From positions 3,408,511-3,472,510 of the forward strand of contig NZ_JAGYPJ010000001.1 in NCBI RefSeq assembly GCF_018343695.1: 64,000 bases of DNA, read 5' to 3'. Below the pieces are notes generated by a model. The model was given only the letters and a program-made list of their open reading frames with translations. It was not told the DNA's origin and searched no databases. The position numbers and the translations under genes were made by a program. This document shows positions 27,049 to 36,577 of this stretch, in pieces (position 1 is the stretch's first letter; the number at the start of each line of letters is the position of its first letter). This stretch comes from Lederbergia citrisecunda. Its GTDB lineage: Bacteria; Bacillota; Bacilli; Bacillales; Bacillaceae_C.

Positions 27049-27128
27049 ACGATTTCAGGTGGGTATTTTCTCAATAAGTATGAATCGTATTATAGCTAAT
27101 AATAATATTATTGATTTTCAATAATCGA

Positions 27129-27161
27129 GCGCAATTCTTGAAGAGGAATTGTGCCTTTTTT
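27129..27161 (+). terminator. Terminator before the third acetyltransferase
   Basis: GCGCAATTC (27129-27137) pairs with GAATTGTGC (27146-27154), then CTTTTTT. It probably closes the DJ-1/acetyltransferase transcript or is a leftover of the decayed brnQ copy. Confidence 0.75.
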
Positions 27162-27287
27162 AATAAATAGGGCTATATATTTGAAGAAGGAATTATAGAT
27201 ACGGTGCAGTATAGTATAAGAAATAGAGAAAGAAGAAGTACTTTTTTAAAAAAAATTAGTAAAATAACATCCAGAGGAGAAATGATA

Positions 27288-27716
27288 ATGAATTTACATA
27301 TTACCAAAGAGTTAAATAATGATGACAAAAAACACATAGATAATGAACTTTTTAAATATAATTTAGCACATTTCCCAGAAGATTTAAGAGGTAGATATGA
27401 GGAAATAAGCCTGTATCTTCGTGACGAAAACAGTAATGTTCGTGGTGCTATAATAGGAGCAGTGTGTTGGAACTGGCTGGAGATTTATAGCTTAATTGTA
27501 GACGAAGAAATCCGAAAATTTGGATTTGGAACTAAACTATTATTAGAAATAGAAAAAATGGCTCAAGATAGACAATGTGATTTCATAAAAGTAGATACTT
27601 TGAGTTTTCAAGCTTTAGGCTTTTATGAAAAACATGGATATAAAGTGTTTGGATCTATTGATAATGTTGGTCGTCATTTTAAGCATTATTATTTAAAAAA
27701 GGATTTAAATGTTTAA
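27288..27716 (+). CDS. GNAT acetyltransferase
   Basis: A 142-residue N-acetyltransferase with YSLIVDEEIRKFGFGTKLLL as the acetyl-CoA loop and FQALGFYEKHGYKVFG as motif B. Of two nearby starts, ATG 27288 (MNLHITKEL) lies eight bases from AGAGGAG and is preferred over ATG 27282. The ORF opens upstream at 27204 without a site. Acceptor unknown; the sequence is AT-rich compared with the block that follows. Confidence 0.82.
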   Translation: MNLHITKELNNDDKKHIDNELFKYNLAHFPEDLRGRYEEISLYLRDENSNVRGAIIGAVCWNWLEIYSLIVDEEIRKFGFGTKLLLEIEKMAQDRQCDFIKVDTLSFQALGFYEKHGYKVFGSIDNVGRHFKHYYLKKDLNV

Positions 27717-27781
27717 TTTTGATATAAAGTAACAAATGTTTTTTCACTAAATATGCTAATAGAAGCTTTAGTTATTCAACA

Positions 27782-27825
27782 AAACAAGTCGGATTTCCTT
27801 AGTATACGGAATTTCCGGCCTGTTT
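27782..27825. terminator. Probable bidirectional terminator
   Basis: AAACAAGTCGGA (27782-27793) pairs with TCCGGCCTGTTT (27814-27825) with one mismatch and one G-T pair, between two convergent genes. T-rich sequence lies on both sides. Confidence 0.6.
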
Positions 27826-27915
27826 GATCTAATTTTCGCTTAGCGTCCGTTTTTCACATTTTGTAAGAGGGGCTCCCATTATAAAGTGAAATCTCCTTCT
27901 ATTTTCCAACTTATC

Positions 27916-29463
27916 TCAAAATTTCATCTCTGATGTTCTTTCATGCCTAATCGACCGAACCAACCGAATAATTCCCATGGTTCCCTTCAGTGTCATAAGT
28001 ACAGTCATCACCATCAGCCAAACGTATACGTCCGGCTGAAAGATTGTTGCAATATGCCATAACGGTACAATTTGAGTCGTATTCAACAACAGGATAATAA
28101 ACAGACCTGCAAAATCCAGTACAATTCTTGATATAACTTTAATAGATATATCAGTGTGGCCAGAATTGTCAGGATTCAACGGTCCAAGGCAGCGTTTCGC
28201 AGTTCGGGCGGTCGTATATAATAGCCATGCGCTGAATATGAGTATTAATCCATTTACAAGCCAGTATTTCTGCGAAATGCTTAGACCAGATCCTCCAATC
28301 GGTTTCTCATTCAGTAAGTTTATAACCCCGGAGGCTATGTGGGTAGTCGTAATGACGTGTGTATCGGGCCATTCGGCATCGATCGCGTCAAGTACGTTTG
28401 CGAACACGATAACTCCCAGTTGTTGTTCTGGAACCATAAAAGTTTGGGCTTGGAAGCCTAACGAGCCACCCGGCGAACCGATAACCTGTAAACCGTTAAT
28501 ATAATCTGTCGACCAACCCATGCCGTACGTTAGCGGAACAGGTTCTGTCTGCATTAGTCGTATGTTTTCCGAAGAGAGCACGGATTCTTCTTCAAATCGG
28601 CCGCCGTTCATTTGGGCAATCAAGTAATGGCTCATGTCCTTCGCATTGGTGTAGTGGTAGCCTGCTGGCGCATCCCCTGGAATATAAACATAGGGGCCAT
28701 CGTAGGCAACGTTATATCCAAAGATCCGACGGTGGGGAGTAGCCAGTCCGTGTTCAGCTGCTTCATCGAGCGTAACGAAACTGTTATGCATAGATAGAGG
28801 GCTGAAAATATGCTCTTTCACATAGTCGCCATAGGACTGGCCGGATACTTGTTGCACGATATAGCCAAGCAGTACATAGTTTGCGTTCGAATACCTGTAA
28901 GTGTGTTCGATTTTGTTGGTTTGCGTTAAAAACTTTTCCGCATAAGACAATGCGTTTTTCTCTATAGCTTCTTGATATTGAACATTGATACTTGTCAACG
29001 TGTTGTCAAAAGTCGAGATTTGGGAGAATCCGCTTGTTTGGTTAAGTAACTGACGTACAGTAATGAACTCTGCACCTTTATACTTGGTGGGGAGATAGCG
29101 CTGTATAGGCGCATCTAAGTCAATTTTTCCTGATTCGGCAAGTTGCAGAACGGCAATAGCAGTAATCGACTTGCCGATTGATCCTAATCCGAAAGGTGTT
29201 TCAGGTGTTACAGGACGACCCGATGAATCGGCTTGACCATACCCCTTAAGGTAAAGAATGCGATCCCCCTGTATAATCCCGAGAGCCAGCCCGGGAAGAC
29301 GTTGTCGTTTCATTTCACGAGCAATATACGCATCCACTTCGGAGAAAACTGAAGCTTCATATTGCTCTTTTTTCCTGCTTTCATCACTACGCGCTGAACT
29401 GAACAGGGGGAAGATGAACAGACCACAGAAGATTATTGCTATAATCCTTATTCTCATTTTCAT
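27916..29463 (-). CDS. Membrane-anchored serine hydrolase (beta-lactamase/PBP-like)
   Basis: A 515-residue protein of the class C beta-lactamase-related family. A signal peptide or anchor (MRIRIIAIIFCGLFIFPLF) is followed by LALGIIQGDRILYLKGYG, the nucleophile motif SIGKS near residue 95, RYSNANY as the YxN motif, and GSPGGSLGF in place of KTG. The last 120 residues have four hydrophobic segments (e.g. YWLVNGLILIFSAWLLYT). Probable role: cell-wall or peptide hydrolysis at the outer membrane face. Base composition is richer in GC than the genes before it, as in the following cluster. Confidence 0.88.
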   Translation of the reverse strand: MKMRIRIIAIIFCGLFIFPLFSSARSDESRKKEQYEASVFSEVDAYIAREMKRQRLPGLALGIIQGDRILYLKGYGQADSSGRPVTPETPFGLGSIGKSITAIAVLQLAESGKIDLDAPIQRYLPTKYKGAEFITVRQLLNQTSGFSQISTFDNTLTSINVQYQEAIEKNALSYAEKFLTQTNKIEHTYRYSNANYVLLGYIVQQVSGQSYGDYVKEHIFSPLSMHNSFVTLDEAAEHGLATPHRRIFGYNVAYDGPYVYIPGDAPAGYHYTNAKDMSHYLIAQMNGGRFEEESVLSSENIRLMQTEPVPLTYGMGWSTDYINGLQVIGSPGGSLGFQAQTFMVPEQQLGVIVFANVLDAIDAEWPDTHVITTTHIASGVINLLNEKPIGGSGLSISQKYWLVNGLILIFSAWLLYTTARTAKRCLGPLNPDNSGHTDISIKVISRIVLDFAGLFIILLLNTTQIVPLWHIATIFQPDVYVWLMVMTVLMTLKGTMGIIRLVRSIRHERTSEMKF

Positions 29464-29590
29464 TCCACCCCCCTATTAATTTTCACTGTAAACTATCCTA
29501 GGATTGTTCAGATTTTGTAGTACATATTCCCATGAACGAATAATGTTAAACTCATGCATTAGTCATGTTTATAATCCTTTGAAAATCCTA

Positions 29591-31831
29591 TCAATTGGCC
29601 TCGAATTGCTTTTCAATAGATGTTAATTCAGTACCTAAACCGGAGTTTCGGCGCCCGGGCCAAAAAGCCCATCTACCGAGGAGCAGAGTAATGGCCGGTA
29701 CGAGGAAAGGACGCACAACGAACGTATCCAGCAAAATCCCGAGCGCGACAATAACTCCCATTTGCAACATCAACTGAACCGGCATCGTGATCAAAACGGC
29801 GAACGTACCAGCAAGAATGAGGCCTGCCGATGTAATGACGGATCCCGTCTCCCCCACGCCTTCCAAGACTGCTTGTTTCAACGGCATGTGCTTGCTTTTT
29901 TGCCATATGGAAGATATCACGAAAATGTTGTAATCCTCGCCTAGTGCGATCAAAAATACAAACGAGTAAAGCGGAATAGTACCTTGAATCACGTCCATGC
30001 CTAGGAAGTGGTGCAAGACGATCCACCCTAATCCCAGCGCCGACAAATACGAGAGTAATACGGTTAGAATAAGGTAAGTTGCAGCAATCAAAGAACGCAG
30101 ATACACGACTAGGAGAGTTGCGATCATGAGAATGATTAGCGGCAAAATGATGCTCATATCTCGTATGTTTGTTTCTTTCGTGTCATATTGCTCCGCTGTC
30201 ACTCCAGAAATCCATACATGCTTCGCCGCATTCGCGTCGCCCAATTGATTCAGCTTATTTTTAACCGTTTGGCGAAGTTCCGGAATGAGATTCATCGCTT
30301 CCGTCGAATAAGGATTCAGGTTAAGACGTACGTCATACGCCAGGATTGCAGGGTTCATATTCCCTGCCTGTGGCTCTGATACTTGTGTCACATAAGGAAG
30401 CGAGGCCAAAGTCTGTGCGACGTCCCGATCCTTGCCGCCGGTATCCACGATTACTTTAACAGGGGCGAGTTCGCCTGGCGAGAACTGCTCTCCGATGACG
30501 GAGAATCCTTCGATGGATGCCATCGTTTTTGGGAACATGGCCAGCTTATCAAACGTGAACTTAACCTGAGTTGAGAATACGGCAAATCCGCCAAGCACCA
30601 AGCAGGTCAGGACTATAATGAGCCAAGGCCGACGTACGACAAGAGTACCGATAATATTGCGCGAAGGCATGTTTGAAGTCGGGGCCGATTGTCCCTTGCG
30701 CTTGGCTCGTTCAGCCAGCATACCCGGCGTCCTCGGAATAAACGGCCAGAACGAAGCGCGCCCCATAATGGCGAGCAAAGCAGGAACAAGCGTCAAGCTG
30801 GCCAGGACCATAATGAAGATGGAAATCCCAAACGGTGCGGCGAGTAGTCGGAACGAACCGTACTCTGCAACAATCATCGTAAGGAGCGAGAGAATGACGG
30901 TTAAACCGCTAATCGCGATAGCACCGGACGATCCGGTAATGGCACCGCGAAGTGCCTTGCCCTTGTCCGGTTCGGTCTTGAGCAGTTGACGGAACCGGTA
31001 AATGAGGAACAAGCAATAATCCGTACCTGCGCCGAACAATAATACCGTCATGATATTGGTTCCTTGCTTTTCTACCGTTATCATGCCGCTGTGCACCATC
31101 CAACCCAAAATCGGACTGATGACGGAGTAAGCGATGCCTACGGCAACCAGCGGGAGCATAGCCAGAATCGGCGAGCGGTAAATGAGCAACAGCAGCACGA
31201 GCACAAGTAGTACGGTACCGAAGAGCAACGTTTTGTCGGCCTGACCGAATACTCCGGTTGCGTCGATCTGTATGCCGACTGGACCGGTAACTCTTGCGTT
31301 CAAGTCAGCCGGAGAATCGATGGCGACGGCGAACGGATCTGAACCGAATATGTCGGTTGCTTCTTCTTTCGCTTGATCCACACCTTCCTTCCACTCATTC
31401 GATTGCTCGCTTTTACTGAAGAATACTGGCGAGACGATGGTGCTGCCGTCATCCGACAGCTTCGTTTTCAAAGCTTGAAGCGACATTTGATGCAATGGCG
31501 GTACGGATGTCTGATACGGTACGGGATGCGTCGATAATCTTTCGGTAAATTGTTGGATGCGCTGCAGGTCGGTATCGGTCAGTCCTCCTTGACGGTGCCA
31601 CACGAATAGGGCAAGAGCATCTTCCGCATTCGGATATTCTTTCAAAACCAATTCGCTTGCTTGCACGGATGGCCTGGCGTCAGTCAATGGGGGAGCATTA
31701 TTCACAACTTCTTTGCTAATGGGAGGTGCCAGCGTGTTTAACAGCCCTGCAGCGACTAACCAAATAAGCAAAATAACCCATCTGGTTATTGGGCCTGACA
31801 CCCATTTATCGATTCCAATTCTATTCTTCAT
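29591..31831 (-). CDS. MMPL/RND-type exporter
   Basis: A 746-residue membrane protein with two matching halves: a transmembrane helix near residue 16, an extracytoplasmic domain of about 160 residues, then five or six helices (ILAMLPLVAVGIAYSVISPI, GAGTDYCLFLIYRFRQLL); the pattern repeats after residue 385, with ALGEDYNIFVISSIWQ. GTDYCLF and GEDYNIF carry the proton-relay Asp-Tyr pairs of the MMPL family. It probably exports a lipid or antimicrobial compound. It belongs to the GC-rich block with a nearby two-component system. Confidence 0.92.
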   Translation of the reverse strand: MKNRIGIDKWVSGPITRWVILLIWLVAAGLLNTLAPPISKEVVNNAPPLTDARPSVQASELVLKEYPNAEDALALFVWHRQGGLTDTDLQRIQQFTERLSTHPVPYQTSVPPLHQMSLQALKTKLSDDGSTIVSPVFFSKSEQSNEWKEGVDQAKEEATDIFGSDPFAVAIDSPADLNARVTGPVGIQIDATGVFGQADKTLLFGTVLLVLVLLLLIYRSPILAMLPLVAVGIAYSVISPILGWMVHSGMITVEKQGTNIMTVLLFGAGTDYCLFLIYRFRQLLKTEPDKGKALRGAITGSSGAIAISGLTVILSLLTMIVAEYGSFRLLAAPFGISIFIMVLASLTLVPALLAIMGRASFWPFIPRTPGMLAERAKRKGQSAPTSNMPSRNIIGTLVVRRPWLIIVLTCLVLGGFAVFSTQVKFTFDKLAMFPKTMASIEGFSVIGEQFSPGELAPVKVIVDTGGKDRDVAQTLASLPYVTQVSEPQAGNMNPAILAYDVRLNLNPYSTEAMNLIPELRQTVKNKLNQLGDANAAKHVWISGVTAEQYDTKETNIRDMSIILPLIILMIATLLVVYLRSLIAATYLILTVLLSYLSALGLGWIVLHHFLGMDVIQGTIPLYSFVFLIALGEDYNIFVISSIWQKSKHMPLKQAVLEGVGETGSVITSAGLILAGTFAVLITMPVQLMLQMGVIVALGILLDTFVVRPFLVPAITLLLGRWAFWPGRRNSGLGTELTSIEKQFEAN

Positions 31832-32073
31832 GCCTATTCTCCTTTTTTAGCAACATCAAATGCTATTTTGCCAATTATGAGGATTTCGTCCAAAAGACGT
31901 CGTTACCCAAAACATGATCATGGCGATTACAGGAGTTTTCCAAGCTCTCTTGAAGCTTGATACAATTCGTTTTTTTATTTTCATTCCCTTACCTTCTCAA
32001 AACTATAACTGACCCTGCACCCACCGGGACATGCCCAAGGACAGGAGCCACATCATCGGACACCATGATCGGG

Positions 32074-32481
32074 TCAGCCTACGCGTCGGCGGGAGCGGCG
32101 TAGAGTTAGCCCAGCGAGGATCATGCTTGTAAGCCCAAACATTATTGCAAAGTAAGCCCCGACTCGCCCGTCACCGGTGCCAGGACCACCAGGGAATATG
32201 GTCACATGCACCCCAGCATAGGCTATAACGAGCAGTCCCACCACCATAGACACGATGGCACCACGTCGCCCGCTGCCGATACCGAAACGACCAGCAGAAC
32301 GGGCCAGAGATATCCCAGCGAGGATCGCACTGACCAACCCCACAACCGCATCCATCGTGACCCAGAGTCGCCCGGTGGTTAATTTGTATCCAATATTACC
32401 ATTGGTCACTTCAGCGGAGGCTAAAGTTGGCACAAGTAGAAAAGCACAAAGTAATACGAATGAAACTAGCTTCATTTTCAT
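32074..32481 (-). CDS. Small membrane protein, DUF6223-like
   Basis: A 135-residue protein with a signal peptide (LVSFVLLCAFLLVPTLASAE) and three hydrophobic segments. RSAGRFGIGSGRRGAIVSMV and LGLTSMILAGLTLRRSRRR-like ends (seen here as FGLTSMILAGLTLRRSRR) match my memory of the DUF6223 family, whose function is unknown. AGGAGGAAT lies before the ATG. It is in the GC-rich block. Confidence 0.65.
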   Translation of the reverse strand: MKMKLVSFVLLCAFLLVPTLASAEVTNGNIGYKLTTGRLWVTMDAVVGLVSAILAGISLARSAGRFGIGSGRRGAIVSMVVGLLVIAYAGVHVTIFPGGPGTGDGRVGAYFAIMFGLTSMILAGLTLRRSRRRVG

Positions 32482-32642
32482 TTGTTAATTCCTCCTTTTT
32501 GTTGTTTTTGCAAATCAACAGATTTTAGGGTTGTATAAGAAAAACTAAAGCGAGCAATCACTTCTTGTTCTTCAAGGTAATGTTCTTTCCATCATTTGCT
32601 TGATAGCTCGAAGAGTTCGATAGGATTACGGTGCTGGGTCAT

Positions 32643-32813
32643 CTAGTTTCTTGGAAAAATAATGAAGAGAACTAGGATACCGGACATTCCATATAGAACA
32701 ATTACAATGATTCGAAACCAATGAGTTCTATTCTCATAATCATGCACAAGCAGATACTGCGATACTCCAGACGCGATAAGGAATAGAAAGACCAATAGAT
32801 ATACTGATAAATT
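32643..32813 (-). pseudogene. Fragment of a membrane protein gene
   Basis: A minus-strand frame reads NLSVYLLVFLFLIASGVSQY, LLVHDYENRTHWFRI, IVIVLYGMSGILVLFIIFPR and stops at 32643-32645. It has two membrane helices, but a stop codon sits just upstream and there is no start, so it looks like the end of a broken gene. Nothing else is seen in 32482-32866. Confidence 0.5.
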
Positions 32814-32866
32814 AGGGTGGCATCTCTACTATCCATCCATGTTGAAGATTGTGATTAAAACTCAAT

Positions 32867-33343
32867 TTAACTGCTTTGCTCCGCAGATTCATGCTTTTTT
32901 TCTTTTTTGAGGGCATCGGTCTTCCGTGCGAGGGACACAGTTCCAAAAAACAACATCAGAGCGAGTACCGGATGAAGAGCAGATAAATATCCAATCCCTG
33001 ACGGTAATTTGGCGCTTACCGCTATCAAAATGATGATGCCCAACAAACCTGCACTACGGAGTCGTAGAGAAAGCGGCAGCCGTGCGATGAAAGAAATCAC
33101 AAGTATCAGGATTGAAACAATGATCAGTAATCTGGCAAAGCCTGTATGGCTGGCCCATTGGGCAGGATCCCAAAACAGTGCGAGACCGGCAAGAAACACC
33201 TGGATCAAAATACAAATCGCAAATATCCTTACCACTGCATTAAATACTAAACGCGCTTTAACTACTAGCGGTGAAACATTGGTTATTTCTACCGCGTGAT
33301 CCCCGACTTCAGGTTCAGTGCGGTTTACGGATAAGTTACTCAT
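32867..33343 (-). CDS. DUF6220-like membrane protein
   Basis: A 158-residue protein with four hydrophobic segments: FAICILIQVFLAGLALFW, ARLLIIVSILILVISFIARL, LLGIIILIAVSAKL and SALHPVLALMLFFGTVSLA. QVFLAGL..F followed by a final ALHPV.A segment is the pattern I associate with DUF6220, of unknown function. The tail is rich in charged residues. It is next to other small membrane genes of the GC-rich block. Confidence 0.7.
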   Translation of the reverse strand: MSNLSVNRTEPEVGDHAVEITNVSPLVVKARLVFNAVVRIFAICILIQVFLAGLALFWDPAQWASHTGFARLLIIVSILILVISFIARLPLSLRLRSAGLLGIIILIAVSAKLPSGIGYLSALHPVLALMLFFGTVSLARKTDALKKEKKHESAEQSS

Positions 33344-33434
33344 CTTTATAAACCTCGCTTTCGTTAAAATAAGATCTGTCAGGTTTTCTATCTGAGATCG
33401 TTCAATCGCTTGCTCAACTTCAGAATCTTTGTCG

Positions 33435-33733
33435 TTAAATAGGCTCTTTTGCTAACGCAACGATCTCGTTATTTTCAGGAGGCACAACCTGCTTGAGTCC
33501 CAGGCTCAATCTGTTAATCAATTCATTCGATTCTTTTTTAAGTGCTTTTAGTTACCCCGAAGTGAATTGCTCCATCTTCTTCCTCATCTTTGACTACTGC
33601 TCCGGTGTGCATATTCCCATGAGTTCATTCATTTTTTCATTTCAAGCTTTCAATTGCGTTGCTCTACACTTTATATCCGATGTCTTCTATAGCTTCTTTA
33701 ATATGAACTAGTGCACTCTCAATCGACATCGCA
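33435..33733 (-). pseudogene. Broken MerR/TipA-type regulator gene (TipAS end)
   Basis: Three minus-strand pieces in different frames line up in order: MSIESALVHIKEAIEDIGYK (near 33730-33670), KMNELMGICTPEQ (33632-33597), and LKKESNELINRLSLGLKQVV with PPENNEIVALAKEPI (33540-33437). The last has the VPP....V.ALA pattern of the TipAS effector-binding domain in MerR-family regulators. Several stops and shifts separate the pieces, and no start remains. It may once have regulated the neighbouring MMPL exporter. The rest of 33344-33990 has no gene. Confidence 0.5.
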
Positions 33734-33990
33734 CACAATTCAGCTCATTTCTTCCATTTTTATCATTACGTTTCCATGAAAACGATCCTCCCGTTCACTT
33801 ATCTTTTCTTGTTCTACGCGGCTATTTCTCTCGTTTCACAGTCAGTTTAAACAATAAATGTCGAGAACTTATGCAGATCTTCCTCTTTTTGTAAGGACTT
33901 CTTCAAGAACAAGTTAAGTTGCAGTATAATTTTCTGTAAATGGTGTATTCTCGCGTTGGAAGCAGACTAAACTGGAAAGATGTGATTGGA

Positions 33991-34677
33991 ATGGAAACGA
34001 AATTGTTGCTTGTGGAGGACGAACCAGGAATGCTTGAGGAAATGCACATCTATCTGCAACGTGAAGGGTTTCGGATATTGACCGCCTGTACCGGCAAGGA
34101 AGCGCTCACTATTGCCCAGTCTGAACGGCCTGATATCGTCGTGCTTGATTGGATGCTCCCCGAGAAGAGCGGCATCGACGTATGCCGCGAAATTAGGCAA
34201 AGCTCGCATTGCGGTATTATTATGGTCACTGCCCGATCGGATGAATCGGATAAAATCGTCGGTCTGGAAATCGGTGCGGACGATTATTTGACGAAGCCAT
34301 TCAGTTTGCGCGAGCTCGCTTCACGCATCCGAGCTTTACTTCGACGCTTACGTGGTCCTGAAGACAGGTCGATGTTCTTGGAAAGAGACAACCTGACCAT
34401 TTCCGAGGCTAAATGTCAGGTATTTAAGGACAGCCAGGAGATCCATCTGACACCAACGGAATTCAAAATTTTGTACACGTTGGCTGCACGTCCCGGAATG
34501 GTTTTCAGCCGCCTGCAATTATTAAAAACCGCACTCGCGGACGAATATATGGGGTATGAAAGAACGATGGATTCCCATATCCGGAATCTTCGCCGCAAGC
34601 TGGGAGACGATCCGGCCAATCCTCGTTATATTCAAACGGTATACGGTTTCGGTTACCGATTTGGTGAACAATCATGA
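33991..34677 (+). CDS. OmpR-family response regulator
   Basis: A 228-residue regulator: receiver domain (LLLVEDEPGM acidic pair, VVLDWMLP with the phosphoacceptor aspartate, MVTARSD, DYLTKPF lysine) and a winged-helix DNA-binding domain (LTPTEFKILYTLAARPGMVF, YIQTVYGFGYRF). METKLLL at 33991 is the natural start of the receiver fold although its ribosome binding site is weak; the frame opens at 33940. It overlaps the histidine kinase gene by 4 bases (ATGA). Likely targets are the divergent MMPL/serine hydrolase genes. Confidence 0.93.
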   Translation: METKLLLVEDEPGMLEEMHIYLQREGFRILTACTGKEALTIAQSERPDIVVLDWMLPEKSGIDVCREIRQSSHCGIIMVTARSDESDKIVGLEIGADDYLTKPFSLRELASRIRALLRRLRGPEDRSMFLERDNLTISEAKCQVFKDSQEIHLTPTEFKILYTLAARPGMVFSRLQLLKTALADEYMGYERTMDSHIRNLRRKLGDDPANPRYIQTVYGFGYRFGEQS

Positions 34678-35792
34678 AGTTGACGGTACGTCAAAAAATA
34701 TTTGTCTTCACGGGACTGCTCGTTCTTATCCTCGGCTTCTCTCATATCCTTACCAATCAGTTATACATGGAGTCTTTGTTCGATCAATTTCGTAAGGAAG
34801 AAATCGACGCAGCTTATTTGAACGCACCGCCAGGGGAACAAATCGACATCTTGAAGACTTACTTTTTAGGTAAGATGCAGAAAATGTGGCTTGAAAAATG
34901 GGTATTATTCGTAGTAACCGGGCTGTTCTTCAGTTTATGGGTTTCGGGGGTGCTGACAATCCCGCTTAGAAAGCTCGTTGCCGCTATCGAACGCGTTGCA
35001 CAGGGGGATCTGGAAGTAAATGTTCCTGTACAATCAAAAGACGAATACGGTAAAGTAATCCAGACATTCAACGATATGACACTTCGCCTCCGAGAAGCTG
35101 AGGACGCCCGCAGGAGGTTGGTAGCTGATGTCGCTCATGAGCTTCGAACTCCACTATCAATCATGCAGCTAAAATTAGAAAATGCTCAACAGACCGGTCA
35201 ATACGTCCCTCCGGAAATGCTGCTTAGACTCCATGACGAAGTGATCCGCTTAAGCCTGCTTGTGGAAGATCTTCATGTCTTGTCGTTAGCTGAGGCGGGC
35301 CGTTTGGCATTGGACTGCAAACCGCTCGATCTGTCGGCAAGACTTGAACAAATCGTTGATGATGTGAAAATGGAGGCTGAGGAGAACGGGCTGGAAATGA
35401 GCTTCTATTCAAAAACGAAGCCTGTAACGGTGATGGCGGACGCTAGACGGATCACGCAGGTGTTCATCAATTTGTTGACTAATGCAATCCGCTACACGCC
35501 GGAAGGAGGAAAGGTTTCGGTTGTAATTGAAGACAAGGTCCAGGATCGGAATACGGTCTATACATGTGTCTCAGTGAAAGACACCGGCATCGGCATTCCA
35601 GCTAAAGAGCTTACCCACCTATTCGATCGTTTTTATCGCGTAGAAAAAGCCCGTTCGCGGCATACGGGCGGAACAGGGCTCGGATTATCGATCGCTCATC
35701 ATCTTGTCAGAGCCCACGGCGGGTTCATCCGTGTCGAGAGTGAGCCTGATAAAGGTACGACATTTACCGTTTATTTGCCTTTAGTTAAATGA
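34674..35792 (+). CDS. Sensor histidine kinase
   Basis: A 372-residue kinase: membrane helix near residues 9-27, a short extracytoplasmic loop of about 50 residues, a second helix (WVLFVVTGLFFSLWVSGVLT), HAMP domain, the DHp motif VADVAHELRTPLS with the phosphorylated histidine, then N box NLLTNAIRYTPEGG, DTGIGIP and GGTGLGLSIA of the ATPase domain. The short sensor loop suggests detection in or near the membrane, as in cell-envelope stress kinases. It is coupled to the upstream regulator by an ATGA overlap. Confidence 0.95.
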   Translation: MKLTVRQKIFVFTGLLVLILGFSHILTNQLYMESLFDQFRKEEIDAAYLNAPPGEQIDILKTYFLGKMQKMWLEKWVLFVVTGLFFSLWVSGVLTIPLRKLVAAIERVAQGDLEVNVPVQSKDEYGKVIQTFNDMTLRLREAEDARRRLVADVAHELRTPLSIMQLKLENAQQTGQYVPPEMLLRLHDEVIRLSLLVEDLHVLSLAEAGRLALDCKPLDLSARLEQIVDDVKMEAEENGLEMSFYSKTKPVTVMADARRITQVFINLLTNAIRYTPEGGKVSVVIEDKVQDRNTVYTCVSVKDTGIGIPAKELTHLFDRFYRVEKARSRHTGGTGLGLSIAHHLVRAHGGFIRVESEPDKGTTFTVYLPLVK

Positions 35793-35798
35793 TATTTA

Positions 35799-35840
35799 AC
35801 AAAGGCTCTTTCTAAAATATTGTTGGTTCAAATATGTTTT
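35799..35840. repeat. Partial copy of the GCTCTTTTCTCA stem-loop repeat
   Basis: AAAGGCTCTTT.CT.AAATATTGTT here matches the left part of the repeat found at 53214 in the peptide-transporter cluster; the right arm is missing. It lies at the right edge of the GC-rich block. Confidence 0.55.
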
Positions 35841-36104
35841 GTTAAATGAACTAAAATGGGATTTTCTGTTGATCAAATACTGACATATGGGGAGCCTCTC
35901 GTTCTATAAAAATTTGAAACGTTAAAAATTGGTAGAAGGTTATTCAACGGGGCACGATTGTTGAAAAAGAAAAAGGGAAGAATGGTTTGAAGAGCTGATT
36001 AGGGTTCCGATTTTGCCTAGAAAACCAAATCCGCTCAGCTCCGACACTTTTTTACCTGCAGACCAGGTTGCTATCTGGATTTCTATGTGTAACAAATACC
36101 TTTT

Positions 36105-36170
36105 CTTGCATAACCCTTCCCCCTCAATCAGATTATTATGTACCATATATATGTACTCATTTTAGGTTAA
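36105..36170 (-). repeat. Leader-like duplicate, copy A
   Basis: From CTTGCATAA to TTTAGGTTAA this is clearly similar to 41114-41182. On the minus strand both end in a GGGGGAAGG or GGAGGAGGAAGG site, then ATGCAAGAA, i.e. ribosome binding site and start of related genes. Behind this copy the frame stops after 19 codons, so only the leader survives. Confidence 0.55.
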
Positions 36171-36220
36171 TACTTATTCAAGTCCTTACTTTGTTTCGAG
36201 TTATCTTGATATGCGTTGTC

Positions 36221-36577
36221 TCAATTACTAATTACCACATATCTGGTTAATATTATGAATATCAAGGCGATAAGGACTGTCACAGCGCCACCTAAAATCG
36301 ACTCTCCCAGCATGAAGATACCGTATGTACCAAAAAGAATACTACCGACAATGACTAGCGTCTTCCCATTTTGTTTTCCACGGAAAAGCTGAATGGCACC
36401 AAGCAATACAAATAGATCTCCTACTGCATTGATGATGTATAAAAGAATCCCATGACCCTCTGTAAAAATCTGAGATACTGTGCTTGCGCTAAGCCCAAGT
36501 AAAGCAATTACAATAAATACAATACTAGTTACCTTAGCAGGGATCGAAATCAACCTCTTTTTATCCATTCGCGTCAC
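36221..36577 (-). CDS. Small membrane protein of unknown function
   Basis: A 118-residue protein with four hydrophobic segments (ITSIVFIVIALLGLSAS-like, ILLYIINAVGDLFVLLGAIQ, TLVIVGSILFGTYGIFML, AVTVLIALIFIILTRYVV). No family recognised. GAGG lies before both a GTG at 36577 and an ATG at 36568 (MDKKRLIS), so the start is open between them. It stands alone in a gene-poor stretch. Confidence 0.6.
   Translation of the reverse strand: MTRMDKKRLISIPAKVTSIVFIVIALLGLSASTVSQIFTEGHGILLYIINAVGDLFVLLGAIQLFRGKQNGKTLVIVGSILFGTYGIFMLGESILGGAVTVLIALIFIILTRYVVISN

Noticed and set aside
29595-31103. Several plus- and minus-strand ORFs of 60-123 codons inside the MMPL gene
   Set aside because: They are shadow frames favoured by the higher GC content; none has a ribosome binding site or a family match.
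35940-36146. 68-codon minus-strand ORF behind leader copy A
   Set aside because: The strong ribosome binding site points to a different frame (ATGCAAGAA), and the ORF has no recognisable protein features.
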